Assembly: GCA_963668245.2 (NCBI GenBank)
Contig: OY764195.2
Span: 620,001-684,000 of the forward strand
DNA from: Anoxybacterium sp963668245
GTDB lineage: Bacteria; Bacillota; Clostridia; Peptostreptococcales; Anaerovoracaceae
Length of the DNA stretch: 64,000 nt
Direction of reading: 5' to 3'
Made by a program: the position numbers and the translations under genes. Positions 52,002-58,993 of this stretch are shown piece after piece (position 1 is the first letter of the stretch; each line of letters opens with the position of its first letter). The notes beneath the pieces were generated by a model. The model was not told the DNA's origin. It ran no database searches and saw only the letters and a program-made list of their open reading frames with translations.

Positions 52002-53516
52002 CTAAGCCATGGAACCAGACATCATGCGTCCAATTTCTTCATAACTTGTCTCGGCTGTGTTTTTTATCCCCATCATTTTTCCACCACATAAGACCATCAC
52101 CCGATCTGATAGCTGAAAGATTTCATCTAGTTCTTCCGAGATCAATACAACGCAAGCCCCTCTATCTCTTTGCTCAATCAAGGTTTGATGAATCGAGGCA
52201 GTCGCTCCTATGTCTAATCCTCTAACCGGGTATGCTGCTATAATTAATTGTGGATTGCCGTTTATTTCTCTTGCAATCAAAAGCTTTTGTTGATTACCCC
52301 CAGACATAAAGCTAATGGGCAAATCGGTTCCACCGTGTTTAATATCATGCTTTGAGATGTGCGTTTTTGTGACCTCCTGTATCGCTTTTCTTTTTAGGAT
52401 TCCCCTTTTGCTGAATTTTCTGCTTCGAAATTCTTTCAATATTGCATTTTCCATCATATTCATAGACGGAATCAATCCCATTTTTAAACGATCCTCTGGT
52501 ATGAATGCAATCCCTTGCTCCATTCTTTTTCCAATGCTATTCTTTGTGATATCTGTGTCATTCATAATAATCTTGCCATTTTCTATTTTTCTTAGACCAG
52601 ATAGCACTTCTGCAAGCTCACGTTGACCATTTCCTGCAACACCTGCAACTCCAAATATTTCTCCATGCATCAACTGAAATGAAATATCATGAAGTGCAAC
52701 TAACCCTTTGTCATTTTGGACCCTCATATTTTCTATCTCTGCTAGTACGTAAGTCTCATTTGGTTTTCCTTTCACGTAATCTGTTTCTAAGAGATTACGA
52801 TCACCGACTACAGCTTTGGTCAATCTCTCTATGGTTGCGTCTGCTGCTAACATTTCATCAGTAACTTTACCATTTTTTAATACGGTGATTCGATCTGCAT
52901 GATTCATTACTTCATTCATCTTGTGAGAAATAAAAATAACTGATTTTCCTTCATTTGCCATCTTCCTTAGGGTTTTAAACATTTCCTCCGCCTCTTGTGG
53001 TGTCAATACTGCAGACGGTTCGTCTAATACTAATATGTGATTTTCTCTACAAAGAAGCTTCATGATTTCTACTCTCTGCTGCTCTCCAACCGAAAGTTGC
53101 CATACTTTTGCACTTGGATCAACATCAAGACCAAACTTTTTTGAATAATCCATAATCACTTTTTCCATTTTCCTTTGATCCAATATAAAGCTTTGCTTTT
53201 CCATACCCAGAAATATATTTTCAGCGACCGTAAGTGGTGGGATAAGCGCAAAATGCTGATGCACCATTCCAATCCCCAGCGCAGCTGCACTCTTTGGTGA
53301 TTTCATTGAAATCTTTTCCCCTCGATAATATACTTCTCCTTCGGTGGGTTTATAGATTCCAAGCATAATATTCATCAAGGTGCTTTTTCCAGAACCGTTT
53401 TCCCCAAGTAGTGCATGAATTTCTCCTGGGAATAATGAAAGATTGATTTTCTCGTTTGCCACTACCCGATCAAATCTTTTTGTAATTCCCTTCAATTCCA
53501 AAACTGGTTTTTTGTC
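52002..53516 (-). CDS. nupO: Double-domain ABC importer ATPase (NupO-like)
   Basis: 504 residues with two fused ABC domains, as in sugar/nucleoside importers of the CUT2/BMP type. Domain 1 has GENGSGKSTLMN, LSVGEQQRVEI and VLDEPSAVLT. Domain 2 has the usual degenerate P-loop region GVAGNGQRELAEVLSG, then FMSGGNQQKLLIAREI. The ATG at 53516 has TAGGAG seven bases ahead; the open frame back to 53606 runs through the leader structures and is not used. First gene of the purine operon. Confidence 0.94.
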   Translation of the reverse strand, partial: DKKPVLELKGITKRFDRVVANEKINLSLFPGEIHALLGENGSGKSTLMNIMLGIYKPTEGEVYYRGEKISMKSPKSAAALGIGMVHQHFALIPPLTVAENIFLGMEKQSFILDQRKMEKVIMDYSKKFGLDVDPSAKVWQLSVGEQQRVEIMKLLCRENHILVLDEPSAVLTPQEAEEMFKTLRKMANEGKSVIFISHKMNEVMNHADRITVLKNGKVTDEMLAADATIERLTKAVVGDRNLLETDYVKGKPNETYVLAEIENMRVQNDKGLVALHDISFQLMHGEIFGVAGVAGNGQRELAEVLSGLRKIENGKIIMNDTDITKNSIGKRMEQGIAFIPEDRLKMGLIPSMNMMENAILKEFRSRKFSKRGILKRKAIQEVTKTHISKHDIKHGGTDLPISFMSGGNQQKLLIAREINGNPQLIIAAYPVRGLDIGATASIHQTLIEQRDRGACVVLISEELDEIFQLSDRVMVLCGGKMMGIKNTAETSYEEIGRMMSGSMA

Positions 53517-53576
53517 CATTTGATAACTCCTAAACTGATATCGGCTTCTCATATCAGCAACATATTTTTTTTCCAT
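53517..53576 (-). promoter_or_regulatory. Leader segment with a hairpin before the nupO ribosome site
   Basis: Between the second leader terminator and the nupO start. Arms CTGATAT/ATATCAG (53535-53541 and 53551-53557) form a small hairpin ending three bases before the TAGGAG site, which could modulate initiation. Confidence 0.4.
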
Positions 53577-53645
53577 AAAAAAAGTCAAACTGCACTCAGG
53601 AAACAATCAGGCTTCCCGTCCTGCAATTTGACGAATTTCGCAACA
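53577..53645 (-). ncRNA. Structured leader element, copy A (candidate cis-regulatory RNA with terminator)
   Basis: Minus strand: ATTCGTCA, then GCAGGACGGGAAGCCTGATTG, inside an 11-base stem GTCAAATTGCA (53622-53632) / TGCAGTTTGAC (53584-53594) that is followed at once by seven T. The stem and T-run form an intrinsic terminator. The core is nearly identical to copy B at 48745-48827. It lies in the same leader as the guanine-type riboswitch, downstream of it. Confidence 0.65.
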
Positions 53646-53721
53646 TTATTTTTTGTTTTTCATAAAGCTTAGATACTTTCCTTTGGTATTGCATCAATAC
53701 GGCTCTCTGCGATATTTCTTA

Positions 53722-53876
53722 CAATAAAAAAGGATGAAAAACAGTGTTCTTCATCCTTTCAATGCAATCATAAAAATCTTCATACTCCATGCATGAACGA
53801 TCGAACACCATAGCGTAGGCAATTTTCGGTCGCCACGTAGAGACTTCCACACCGTATTTGTGGACTAATATGGGTC
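53722..53876 (-). ncRNA. Purine (guanine-type) riboswitch with intrinsic terminator
   Basis: Aptamer at 53804-53876 on the minus strand. P2 is CCACA/TGTGG with loop AATACGG, J2/3 AAGTCTCTACG aligns with the purine consensus AAGTTTCTACC, and P3 is GGCGA/TTGCC with loop CCGAAAA. The GG and CC needed for the loop-loop contact are present. The base before the final TATGG is C, which predicts guanine/hypoxanthine rather than adenine. P1 is short (CCATA/TATGG) with a bulge. The expression platform is a terminator, GGATGAA...TTCATCC plus T-run, at 53722-53757, so purine should switch the operon off. Confidence 0.82.
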
Positions 53877-53904
53877 AAATTTACGCTCTATTAATTTCAC
53901 CACT

Positions 53905-53933
53905 AATTTAGCACACCCATACCGAGATGTCAA
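53905..53933 (-). promoter_or_regulatory. Promoter of the purine operon
   Basis: TTGACA (53928-53933), 17 bases, TAAATT (53905-53910) on the minus strand, about 30 bases before the riboswitch aptamer. Near-consensus for the main sigma factor. Confidence 0.75.
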
Positions 53934-53989
53934 CAAAGTTATTGTCAAAATACATAAAACAGATGAATTTTATATGAATTATCTGCATA

Positions 53990-54056
53990 AACACAAACAT
54001 TAGATTTTTTCTTGGCTTTAATGTTTGTGTTTTTTGCTTTCCAAAGCATTTTTTTG
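53990..54056 (+). terminator. Two tandem hairpins with T-runs on the plus strand
   Basis: Arms AACACAAACATTA/TAATGTTTGTGTT (53990-54002, 54019-54031) followed by T-rich sequence, then TGCTTT/AAAGCA followed by seven T. They look like plus-strand terminators, yet no plus-strand gene lies upstream. The rest of 53934-54226 is A/T rich and I see no other gene in it. Confidence 0.5.
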
Positions 54057-54226
54057 CATATTCGCACATATACTGAGCACTGGAAACGAGTCCATCTTCC
54101 AGTTTATCCATTGGAAGCCTAAGAATTTCGTTTATCTCCTCTTGTTGTGGGAATAAATCAAAAAACAACCAAACAGTCTTTCGTTTGAATCGACTGCTAA
54201 TGATATTTCATAACAGGAGGAAAAAT

Positions 54227-54646
54227 ATGAGAAAAAGAAATTTGTTTTTACTCATTGCAATGATTTCAGTATTTTTGATTGCAGCAGGGTGCTCATCCAA
54301 CGCTGATTCAAATCAGACCGCAGATGCCCCAGATCAAAACCAAAGCACAGAACCAGTTGCGACTCAGTATTCCACCACATCGGATGCAGTGACAACCAAT
54401 GACTCCATTGACGCTTCTACAAAAGTGTTCACAGTGGATGAATTGAAAGCATATAACGGTCAGGACGGTAATCCAGCCTATATTGCGATTGATGGTGTTG
54501 TTTATGATGTGACCAACGAGAAAATGTGGCGAAATGGAAAGCACAAGGGCTATAGTGCTGGTAATGATTTAACCGAAGAAATCGGTCGATCACCTCATGG
54601 AAAAAGTATTCTTGGCAATTTAACAGAGATTGGAACATTAGAATAG
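54227..54646 (+). CDS. Lipoprotein with a cytochrome b5-like heme/steroid-binding domain
   Basis: 139 residues. Lipobox LIAAGC with Cys22, a Ser/Thr/Asp/Gln-rich linker (about 23-76), then a short cytochrome-b5-fold domain: FTVDELKAYNGQDGNPAYIAIDGVVYDVT and HKGYSAGNDLTEEIG. The H-x-G-x-x-A-G-x-D-L-T pattern is the family hallmark; the second heme His of true cytochrome b5 is not obvious (a His lies in RSPHGKS). AGGAGG seven bases before the ATG at 54227. Single-gene unit with its own terminator. Likely a surface heme- or ligand-binding protein. Confidence 0.88.
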   Translation: MRKRNLFLLIAMISVFLIAAGCSSNADSNQTADAPDQNQSTEPVATQYSTTSDAVTTNDSIDASTKVFTVDELKAYNGQDGNPAYIAIDGVVYDVTNEKMWRNGKHKGYSAGNDLTEEIGRSPHGKSILGNLTEIGTLE

Positions 54647-54699
54647 CTTCGCTACTATCTCATTGACTCAATCAATAAAACCCCAAGTGATTTGATATG

Positions 54700-54761
54700 C
54701 TCCCTTCTAGGTAGACAAGTAAAATAATAAAACTTGTTTACTTAGGAGGGAGTGTTTTTTT
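54700..54761 (+). terminator. Terminator of the cytochrome b5-like lipoprotein gene
   Basis: Long stem CTCCCTTCTAGGTA...TACTTAGGAGGGAG with an extended inner AAGT/ACTT pairing, then TG and a run of T on the plus strand. About 55 bases after the stop. Confidence 0.85.
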
Positions 54762-54788
54762 ATATGGTTGTAAATATTTTGCAAAAGC

Positions 54789-55370
54789 TCATATCAAAAG
54801 ATATTTATAGTAAGCGGGAAATTCTCGAACCAGAGAATAAAGATCGCGCAGGCTGTAACGAGTGGCATGTGCAGAATATACCTTTTCAACTCCAGCTTTT
54901 TGGAAGGCTAGCTTTGTTCTTGCGATGTGATAAAACTGAGAAATCACCGTTACAGATTGGTACCCATTTTGGTGCATAATCTTTTTCGTATTGAGGGCAG
55001 TTCGATACGTGTCATTTCCTTCCTCATCAAGAATTATCTTCTCTGCTGGCACACCATGCTCCATCAGATATTCTTTCATAACCAATGCTTCGCTGTATCC
55101 TTCTTTTCCCATACCTCCACTGACTATTATGAATGGGAAGTTACCTTTTTCATAAAGCGCTAAGGTTTTGTCTAGTCTCCATTTCAGATTTGGTGATGGT
55201 GTTCCATCAAGCTCAACCTTACTACCAAGCACTACACCAACATCTGAGGCTCCTAATTCATCGTGAAGTCCATCATATGATACGATTATGGTTTGTACTA
55301 CAAACCATAATAGCAACAAACAAATCACATACTTTATGCTCTTGCTTACTTCTTTTGCCTTGCTTCCCAT
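54789..55370 (-). CDS. YdcF/SanA-family membrane protein (DUF218)
   Basis: 193 residues. One N-terminal membrane helix (about 13-31), then the DUF218 domain: VGVVLGSKVELDGTPSPNLKWRLDKTLALYEKG, IIVSGGMGKEGYSEALVMKEYL, LDEEGNDTYRTALNTKKI and ISQFYHIARTKLAF. The family includes SanA (vancomycin barrier in Gram-negatives) and YdcF (binds SAM); biochemical role is mostly unknown. AAGGAG site. The next gene upstream, a small membrane protein, ends four bases before its start. Confidence 0.9.
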   Translation of the reverse strand: MGSKAKEVSKSIKYVICLLLLWFVVQTIIVSYDGLHDELGASDVGVVLGSKVELDGTPSPNLKWRLDKTLALYEKGNFPFIIVSGGMGKEGYSEALVMKEYLMEHGVPAEKIILDEEGNDTYRTALNTKKIMHQNGYQSVTVISQFYHIARTKLAFQKAGVEKVYSAHATRYSLRDLYSLVREFPAYYKYLLI

Positions 55371-55374
55371 ACAG

Positions 55375-55554
55375 CTATCTCCTTATCATAAACAATACGA
55401 TCGTAATCAAAGCGATGATTACCGTCAATAGAGAAAACACCATATGAAATTGCATATCTTCTTGTGGGTGATTCTTAATCCATAAGCCACAAACCATTGT
55501 CGAAATCAACATAATAATAGATAAGATCCCCATGATTTTTATAATAATTGTCAT
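55375..55554 (-). CDS. Small two-helix membrane protein, unknown
   Basis: 59 residues starting MTIIIKIMG, with two hydrophobic helices (about 3-25 and 36-57) joined by the polar loop KNHPQEDM. Start at 55554 has AAAGGG upstream; an in-frame TTG at 55563 is too close to it. It ends four bases before the ydcF-like gene, which supports it being real. No family recognised. Confidence 0.6.
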   Translation of the reverse strand: MTIIIKIMGILSIIMLISTMVCGLWIKNHPQEDMQFHMVFSLLTVIIALITIVLFMIRR

Positions 55555-55591
55555 ACTTTCCAAACCCTTTCTTCTTGAATTTTTTCTGATA

Positions 55592-56146
55592 TTACACTAA
55601 AAATAGGTCTAGTTGAAATTCAATGAATCTTTTTAAGTCTTCTTCTCTTTTGAAGTCCATCCCACAGTATTTTGAAAAATCTTCTGAGCGATAAAAAATA
55701 TGTTGCATAGCATATACCAATTCAAAGGCAATGATTCGACATTCAAAGTCTTTCTTTCTGTCTTGATAATGCTCTCTTACATAAGGCAAAATATCAAATG
55801 GCAATTTGATTTCCTCTTCCAGCAAAGAGTATGGAATCGTTGCTTTCATCAATCCTTCATATTTAATCATCGCTTTTGCGACACCATGAATTAACTTTAT
55901 CAGTCGTATCTTTGAACATTCCCCTTTGTTTTCTTCTTGATTTCCATAGAACTCTTCCGCGATAATCTGATCCACTGCAATCTTTACCAGTTCATCCTTC
56001 GACTGAAAACAATAGTTTATCATCGCAAGGTTAGTCCCTGCTTCTTTCGATATTTCTCTAGCGGTAATGGGTTTATAGTTTTCTTGATTGGCCAATAAGC
56101 TTTTTGTCGCTTCAATCAAGCGTTCTTTTGTATTTTGATTTGCCAA
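55592..56146 (-). CDS. TetR-family transcriptional regulator
   Basis: About 184 residues. The N-terminal helix-turn-helix is TKERLIEATKSLL then ITAREISKEAGTNLAMINYCFQSKDELV, the rest an all-helical ligand domain. The best start is TTG at 56146 behind AAGGGAG at eight bases; GTG at 56155 lies inside the ribosome site. A near-consensus promoter and a perfect inverted repeat lie directly upstream, so it is autoregulated. It lies upstream of the small membrane and ydcF-like genes in the same direction with a 37-base gap, so it may control them. Confidence 0.9.
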   Translation of the reverse strand: MANQNTKERLIEATKSLLANQENYKPITAREISKEAGTNLAMINYCFQSKDELVKIAVDQIIAEEFYGNQEENKGECSKIRLIKLIHGVAKAMIKYEGLMKATIPYSLLEEEIKLPFDILPYVREHYQDRKKDFECRIIAFELVYAMQHIFYRSEDFSKYCGMDFKREEDLKRFIEFQLDLFLV

Positions 56147-56164
56147 AAATATCACTCCCTTTAT

Positions 56165-56218
56165 AATTAAACATGTTTAATACATGTTTAATTATATCGT
56201 ATCCTTTGCATTTGTCAA
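56165..56218 (-). promoter_or_regulatory. Promoter and operator of the TetR gene
   Basis: TTGACA (56213-56218), 16 bases, TATAAT (56191-56196) on the minus strand. An inverted repeat with perfect 11-base arms AATTAAACATG (56165-56175) / CATGTTTAATT (56183-56193), spacer 7, overlaps the -10 box. Each arm also belongs to the shorter palindrome TTAAACATGTTTAA. Confidence 0.85.
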
Positions 56219-56348
56219 GCAAAAGCCTTTCACATTCTTTTCATGTTTTTGGGTTGTAACGCGCCACATTTTGTATCGTGACATTTTGTCATGTCCTATG
56301 TTATGATTGTGACTATTAGAATATGTCCTGTAGAGAAAAGGAGTTTTT

Positions 56349-56522
56349 ATGGAGGATTTTTACTGCCCAATCTGCTTTGATAAGTTAGAAAGACTTTCTG
56401 GATGCGGAGCTGTAGGTTATATGTGCAATACCTGCAAACACCTGATTTCACGTTCAAAAATGCTCCCTTTGGATGTAATGGAGCAGAAAAAACAGAAAAA
56501 ACAAGATGAAAAAACGGAATAA
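56349..56522 (+). CDS. Small zinc-ribbon protein
   Basis: 57 residues: starts MEDFYCPICFDKLERLSGCG, continues with a second Cys pair in YMCNTCKHLISRSK, and ends in a basic/acidic tail (EQKKQKKQDEKTE). Two CxxC pairs form one zinc ribbon. AAGGAG five bases before the ATG and a strong terminator right at the stop support a real single-gene unit. Similar small zinc-ribbon proteins are common in clostridia; their function is not known to me. Confidence 0.82.
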   Translation: MEDFYCPICFDKLERLSGCGAVGYMCNTCKHLISRSKMLPLDVMEQKKQKKQDEKTE

Positions 56523-56556
56523 AAGTCTTTTACGAAAGACTTTTATTCCGTTTTTA
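56515..56556. terminator. Bidirectional terminator after the zinc-ribbon gene
   Basis: Perfect 16-base arms CGGAATAAAAGTCTTT and complement around TACG, followed by TTTTT. The convergent gene on the minus strand ends at 56580, so the hairpin may serve both. Confidence 0.9.
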
Positions 56557-56579
56557 TATCGTTTGTTTTTTGTAAAAGA

Positions 56580-57155
56580 CTATTTTTTTCTCAGTTCATA
56601 AAAATATTGAACAGCAGGATGTTTCAACTTCATTGCACCTTCCATAGAAAGCAATCTTTTTTTTCCAAGCCTTCGATCCATTAAAGCAAAGATATTCAGT
56701 AAAATGTCCTTGCTCTCTAAACATCGCTCCAATGGCTCTGACAAAAACAAATTGGCTGAAGTATAAAAATCCGATTTACATAAAGCTCCTTGCGCTGCAA
56801 TCATTTCTTTTGCATAACTAGCTATTTTTCGTTCTTCAGCAATCACCACCAGTCTTTCTTCTGGTACTTTGTCACCCATGCTTTTTCTGACTGCGTCGAT
56901 ATCCTCCTGCTGGATAGGTATTTTAATATCTTCTTTTGTTTTGATTTCCAGCTCATTTTGATACCAAGTGATGATGGCACTTCCTGGTCGCATACTAAGT
57001 ATCTCTTTTTTATTTACCGCAATATAACACTGTCCTGATTTGTCTGGCAGATACCGATATCCAGTTGCTCGATACTCTACAACACCTTCTAATTCTGGGC
57101 TTAAAAACCCCTCAAGGTTTTGCTTGATCTTGCTCCAAGTCATATTCTTTGCCAT
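56580..57155 (-). CDS. Conserved hypothetical protein (SF0329-like)
   Basis: 191 soluble residues beginning MAKNMTWSKIKQNLEGFLSPELEGVVEYRATGYRYLPDKSGQCYI. I recall a family of clostridial proteins with this W-S-K-x-K...VEYR...TxYRYLPDKSG pattern annotated SF0329, with no known function. A mixed alpha/beta N-terminal half is followed by a helical C-terminal half (DAVRKSMGDKVPEERLVVIAEERKIASYAKEM). GAGGTG site. No informative neighbours. Confidence 0.72.
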   Translation of the reverse strand: MAKNMTWSKIKQNLEGFLSPELEGVVEYRATGYRYLPDKSGQCYIAVNKKEILSMRPGSAIITWYQNELEIKTKEDIKIPIQQEDIDAVRKSMGDKVPEERLVVIAEERKIASYAKEMIAAQGALCKSDFYTSANLFLSEPLERCLESKDILLNIFALMDRRLGKKRLLSMEGAMKLKHPAVQYFYELRKK

Positions 57156-57230
57156 TTAACACCTCAACTCATCGTCTATTACCGTTTAACTTTTTTAATA
57201 TTTTTCTACCTGTTTTGAAAGGTCATCTGA

Positions 57231-57611
57231 TTATTGAACCGCTTCATCCCATTCCAAAAGCTCTTTGTGATTTGTACTCACATCCTTTATCGTAATGCTA
57301 TTAAACCGTGAGAGCTCCTTTTGAATTTGCCTGACCATTTTCATCACGTCTTTATTTTTCGTAGTAGAAGTCCCTCGAACAAACTCATAAAGCGCAGCAT
57401 CATTGATCCATATTTCAATTTCTCTCTCGCTCCACTCACCCAATCTTTTTAACACTGTCTTTAATGCAACCGGCCCTACCATTGCAGGTTTCTCATATTC
57501 CAAAACGACAGCTTCTTTTGCAACTAAGTTTTTATCCTCAGATATAGAATATCTGATTTCTATGTCTTCTCCTTCATACATGGAAGGGATTCCAGCTAAA
57601 TACACTTTCAT
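57231..57611 (-). CDS. Hypothetical protein
   Basis: 126 residues, soluble, no motif that I recognise. The segment YEKPAMVGPVALKTVLKRLGEWSEREIEIWINDAALYEFVRGTSTTKNKD has an RNase-H-like look (beta strand followed by a DAA helix), but no catalytic set can be assigned. GGAGG lies ten bases before the ATG at 57611; an ATG at 57620 directly abuts that site and is less likely. Confidence 0.6.
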   Translation of the reverse strand: MKVYLAGIPSMYEGEDIEIRYSISEDKNLVAKEAVVLEYEKPAMVGPVALKTVLKRLGEWSEREIEIWINDAALYEFVRGTSTTKNKDVMKMVRQIQKELSRFNSITIKDVSTNHKELLEWDEAVQ

Positions 57612-57719
57612 AATCCTCATACCTCCAATTAATATCTATACGGCTCAAAGAATCCTTTTATTCAAAATTTACTCCCATAACCATTGAATGTAACCTTGGA
57701 TGATACCGTTGATGGCTAG

Positions 57720-58172
57720 CTATGCTGCGCATATTTTTCCAAAGCCGAAACGAACGATTGGTCCAGCGATAAGAATCTGCAGCGGATACGCTACAATAAA
57801 ATTCATCGGAATATTCATCATCCATACAGCAAAAATATTCATTGAAAATCCTGAGCACATAAACGCTCCAAATAATGACATAATGATTACCATCCCAATC
57901 ACCATAAAGGATGAGATAATAATTGCTTTTTTTATCATTGGATCTTCCGGTTTGATAATACGAAACGCAACTCTTTTTGCAATGTGGCCCACAATAACCC
58001 AGTCCGCAGTAAATGCAATTACAAATGCGAGAGGAAAGGATTTTATGGTATCAAGCATGACATGCTCCGTCATACCATGAATTCGAATGACATTGTAAAA
58101 GCTCATGACGAGCACCATAATCGTACACATCATCAGGGTAAAAATGAAACTTTCTTTTTTGTTCTTTGGCAT
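57720..58172 (-). CDS. DUF2798-type membrane protein
   Basis: 150 residues with four hydrophobic segments: about 9-27, 45-63, 85-108 and 112-135. The repeated pattern (ESFIFTLMMCTIMVLVMSFYN... and IIISSFMVIGMVIIMSLFGAF) with KNK at the start matches the two-repeat DUF2798 proteins. AAGGAG site. Function unknown. It lies directly outside the left end of the rlmH island. Confidence 0.75.
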   Translation of the reverse strand: MPKNKKESFIFTLMMCTIMVLVMSFYNVIRIHGMTEHVMLDTIKSFPLAFVIAFTADWVIVGHIAKRVAFRIIKPEDPMIKKAIIISSFMVIGMVIIMSLFGAFMCSGFSMNIFAVWMMNIPMNFIVAYPLQILIAGPIVRFGFGKICAA

Positions 58173-58488
58173 TGGTTTCTCCTTTTATTCATTATACTTT
58201 ATCTTTGAAACAGATAGGAGGTTATTTTTAGAAAAACAAAAAACAGATGCTAATTATAACTTTCATTACAATCAGACACCTGTCAGATCCTCACTACCAT
58301 TTTCATTTCGATTCAATATTTACTTCTCAGTCATTATAAATTATCTTCCTTGTCATTGTCAACAATTTCGTTATTCTAGTGTTCTAAAATCTTGTATCCC
58401 TTGTATTTCTCTTATCTGCTAATAGCAATGTGGATTTTTGCGTTTTGTCTTTTGTAAAAGACTTATTTGGTGTCATCTTTTGTGTACC
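58173..58488. other. Non-coding region left of the island
   Basis: A/T-rich, no ORF with a ribosome site. Near 58257-58290 on the minus strand there is a CAGACACCTGTCAG imperfect palindrome and a TATAAT box, which may be part of the DUF2798 promoter. Nothing else recognised. Confidence 0.5.
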
Positions 58489-58506
58489 TACTTATGATAC
58501 GGTTCA
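58489..58506. repeat. Left attachment-site-like direct repeat
   Basis: TACTTATGATACGGTTCA, 16 of 18 identical to 61599-61616. Read on the minus strand it gives GAA CCG TAT CAT AAG TAG, that is E-P-Y-H-K-stop, the normal C-terminus of RlmH, although no rlmH gene is attached here. Confidence 0.8.
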
Positions 58507-58566
58507 CTGTATCTATTCTTACCTCATACGGATTTGATAAAATCTTTATTATGGAAATTAAAGATT

Positions 58567-58992
58567 TTAACTCAGAGAATCTATTATTCTTAATTTCAAG
58601 TCCTCACTAAAATCGTCTTCATAAATAATCGATCCAATTATTTCTCGTAAAAGCTCTTTATCAATTGCTCCAGATGCTACATGGATACTATAATTTTCCA
58701 TTTCTCTTAAGAATCTGGTTAATATAAAGAGATAGCCATTTAAATTTAAAAAATCAATACACGCAGCTAAAGCTATTCTTTTATTTCCATCTGTAAAACA
58801 ATGGTACTTATTTAAAGAAAAAAATAAGTATGTTAATTTATCTTTAATTTCAGGATAGTAGTCATCGTTTTTTACTTGCTCTAAAATTCCTTCAACTTTA
58901 CCCCTATCTAATACACCACTTGCGCCCCCTCCGCTTACCTGTACTACATTGGAATATATATTACAAATTCTATCATAAGTTATATATTCCAT
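58567..58992 (-). CDS. doc: Doc/Fic-family toxin-like protein (death-on-curing)
   Basis: 141 residues. The Fic/Doc catalytic motif HCFTDGNKR (H64-R72) is followed by IALAACIDFLNLNGY, matching Doc, which inactivates EF-Tu by phosphorylation; other Fic proteins AMPylate targets. Starts one base before the end of the RhuM-like gene, so the two are co-translated. A Doc antitoxin (Phd) is not seen; the upstream RhuM-like protein takes its place. Confidence 0.88.
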   Translation of the reverse strand: MEYITYDRICNIYSNVVQVSGGGASGVLDRGKVEGILEQVKNDDYYPEIKDKLTYLFFSLNKYHCFTDGNKRIALAACIDFLNLNGYLFILTRFLREMENYSIHVASGAIDKELLREIIGSIIYEDDFSEDLKLRIIDSLS

Positions 58993-58993
58993 A

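Noticed and set aside
53577..53645. Mini-ykkC (guanidine-II) riboswitch, because of the GGACGG in the hairpin
   Set aside because: Mini-ykkC needs two small hairpins with ACGR tetraloops; here the loop is eight bases and only one hairpin of this type is present.
53908..54168. 86-codon minus-strand frame upstream of the purine operon
   Set aside because: Only a TTG start without a ribosome site. The frame runs through the tandem hairpins and into the purine operon promoter, and the second half is low-complexity. Its first 45 residues look protein-like and might be a gene remnant, but support is too weak.
58173..58488. Possible riboswitch left of the island, because of a long gene-free stretch
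   Set aside because: I could not find paired stems or a conserved core; only a small imperfect palindrome and a -10-like box.
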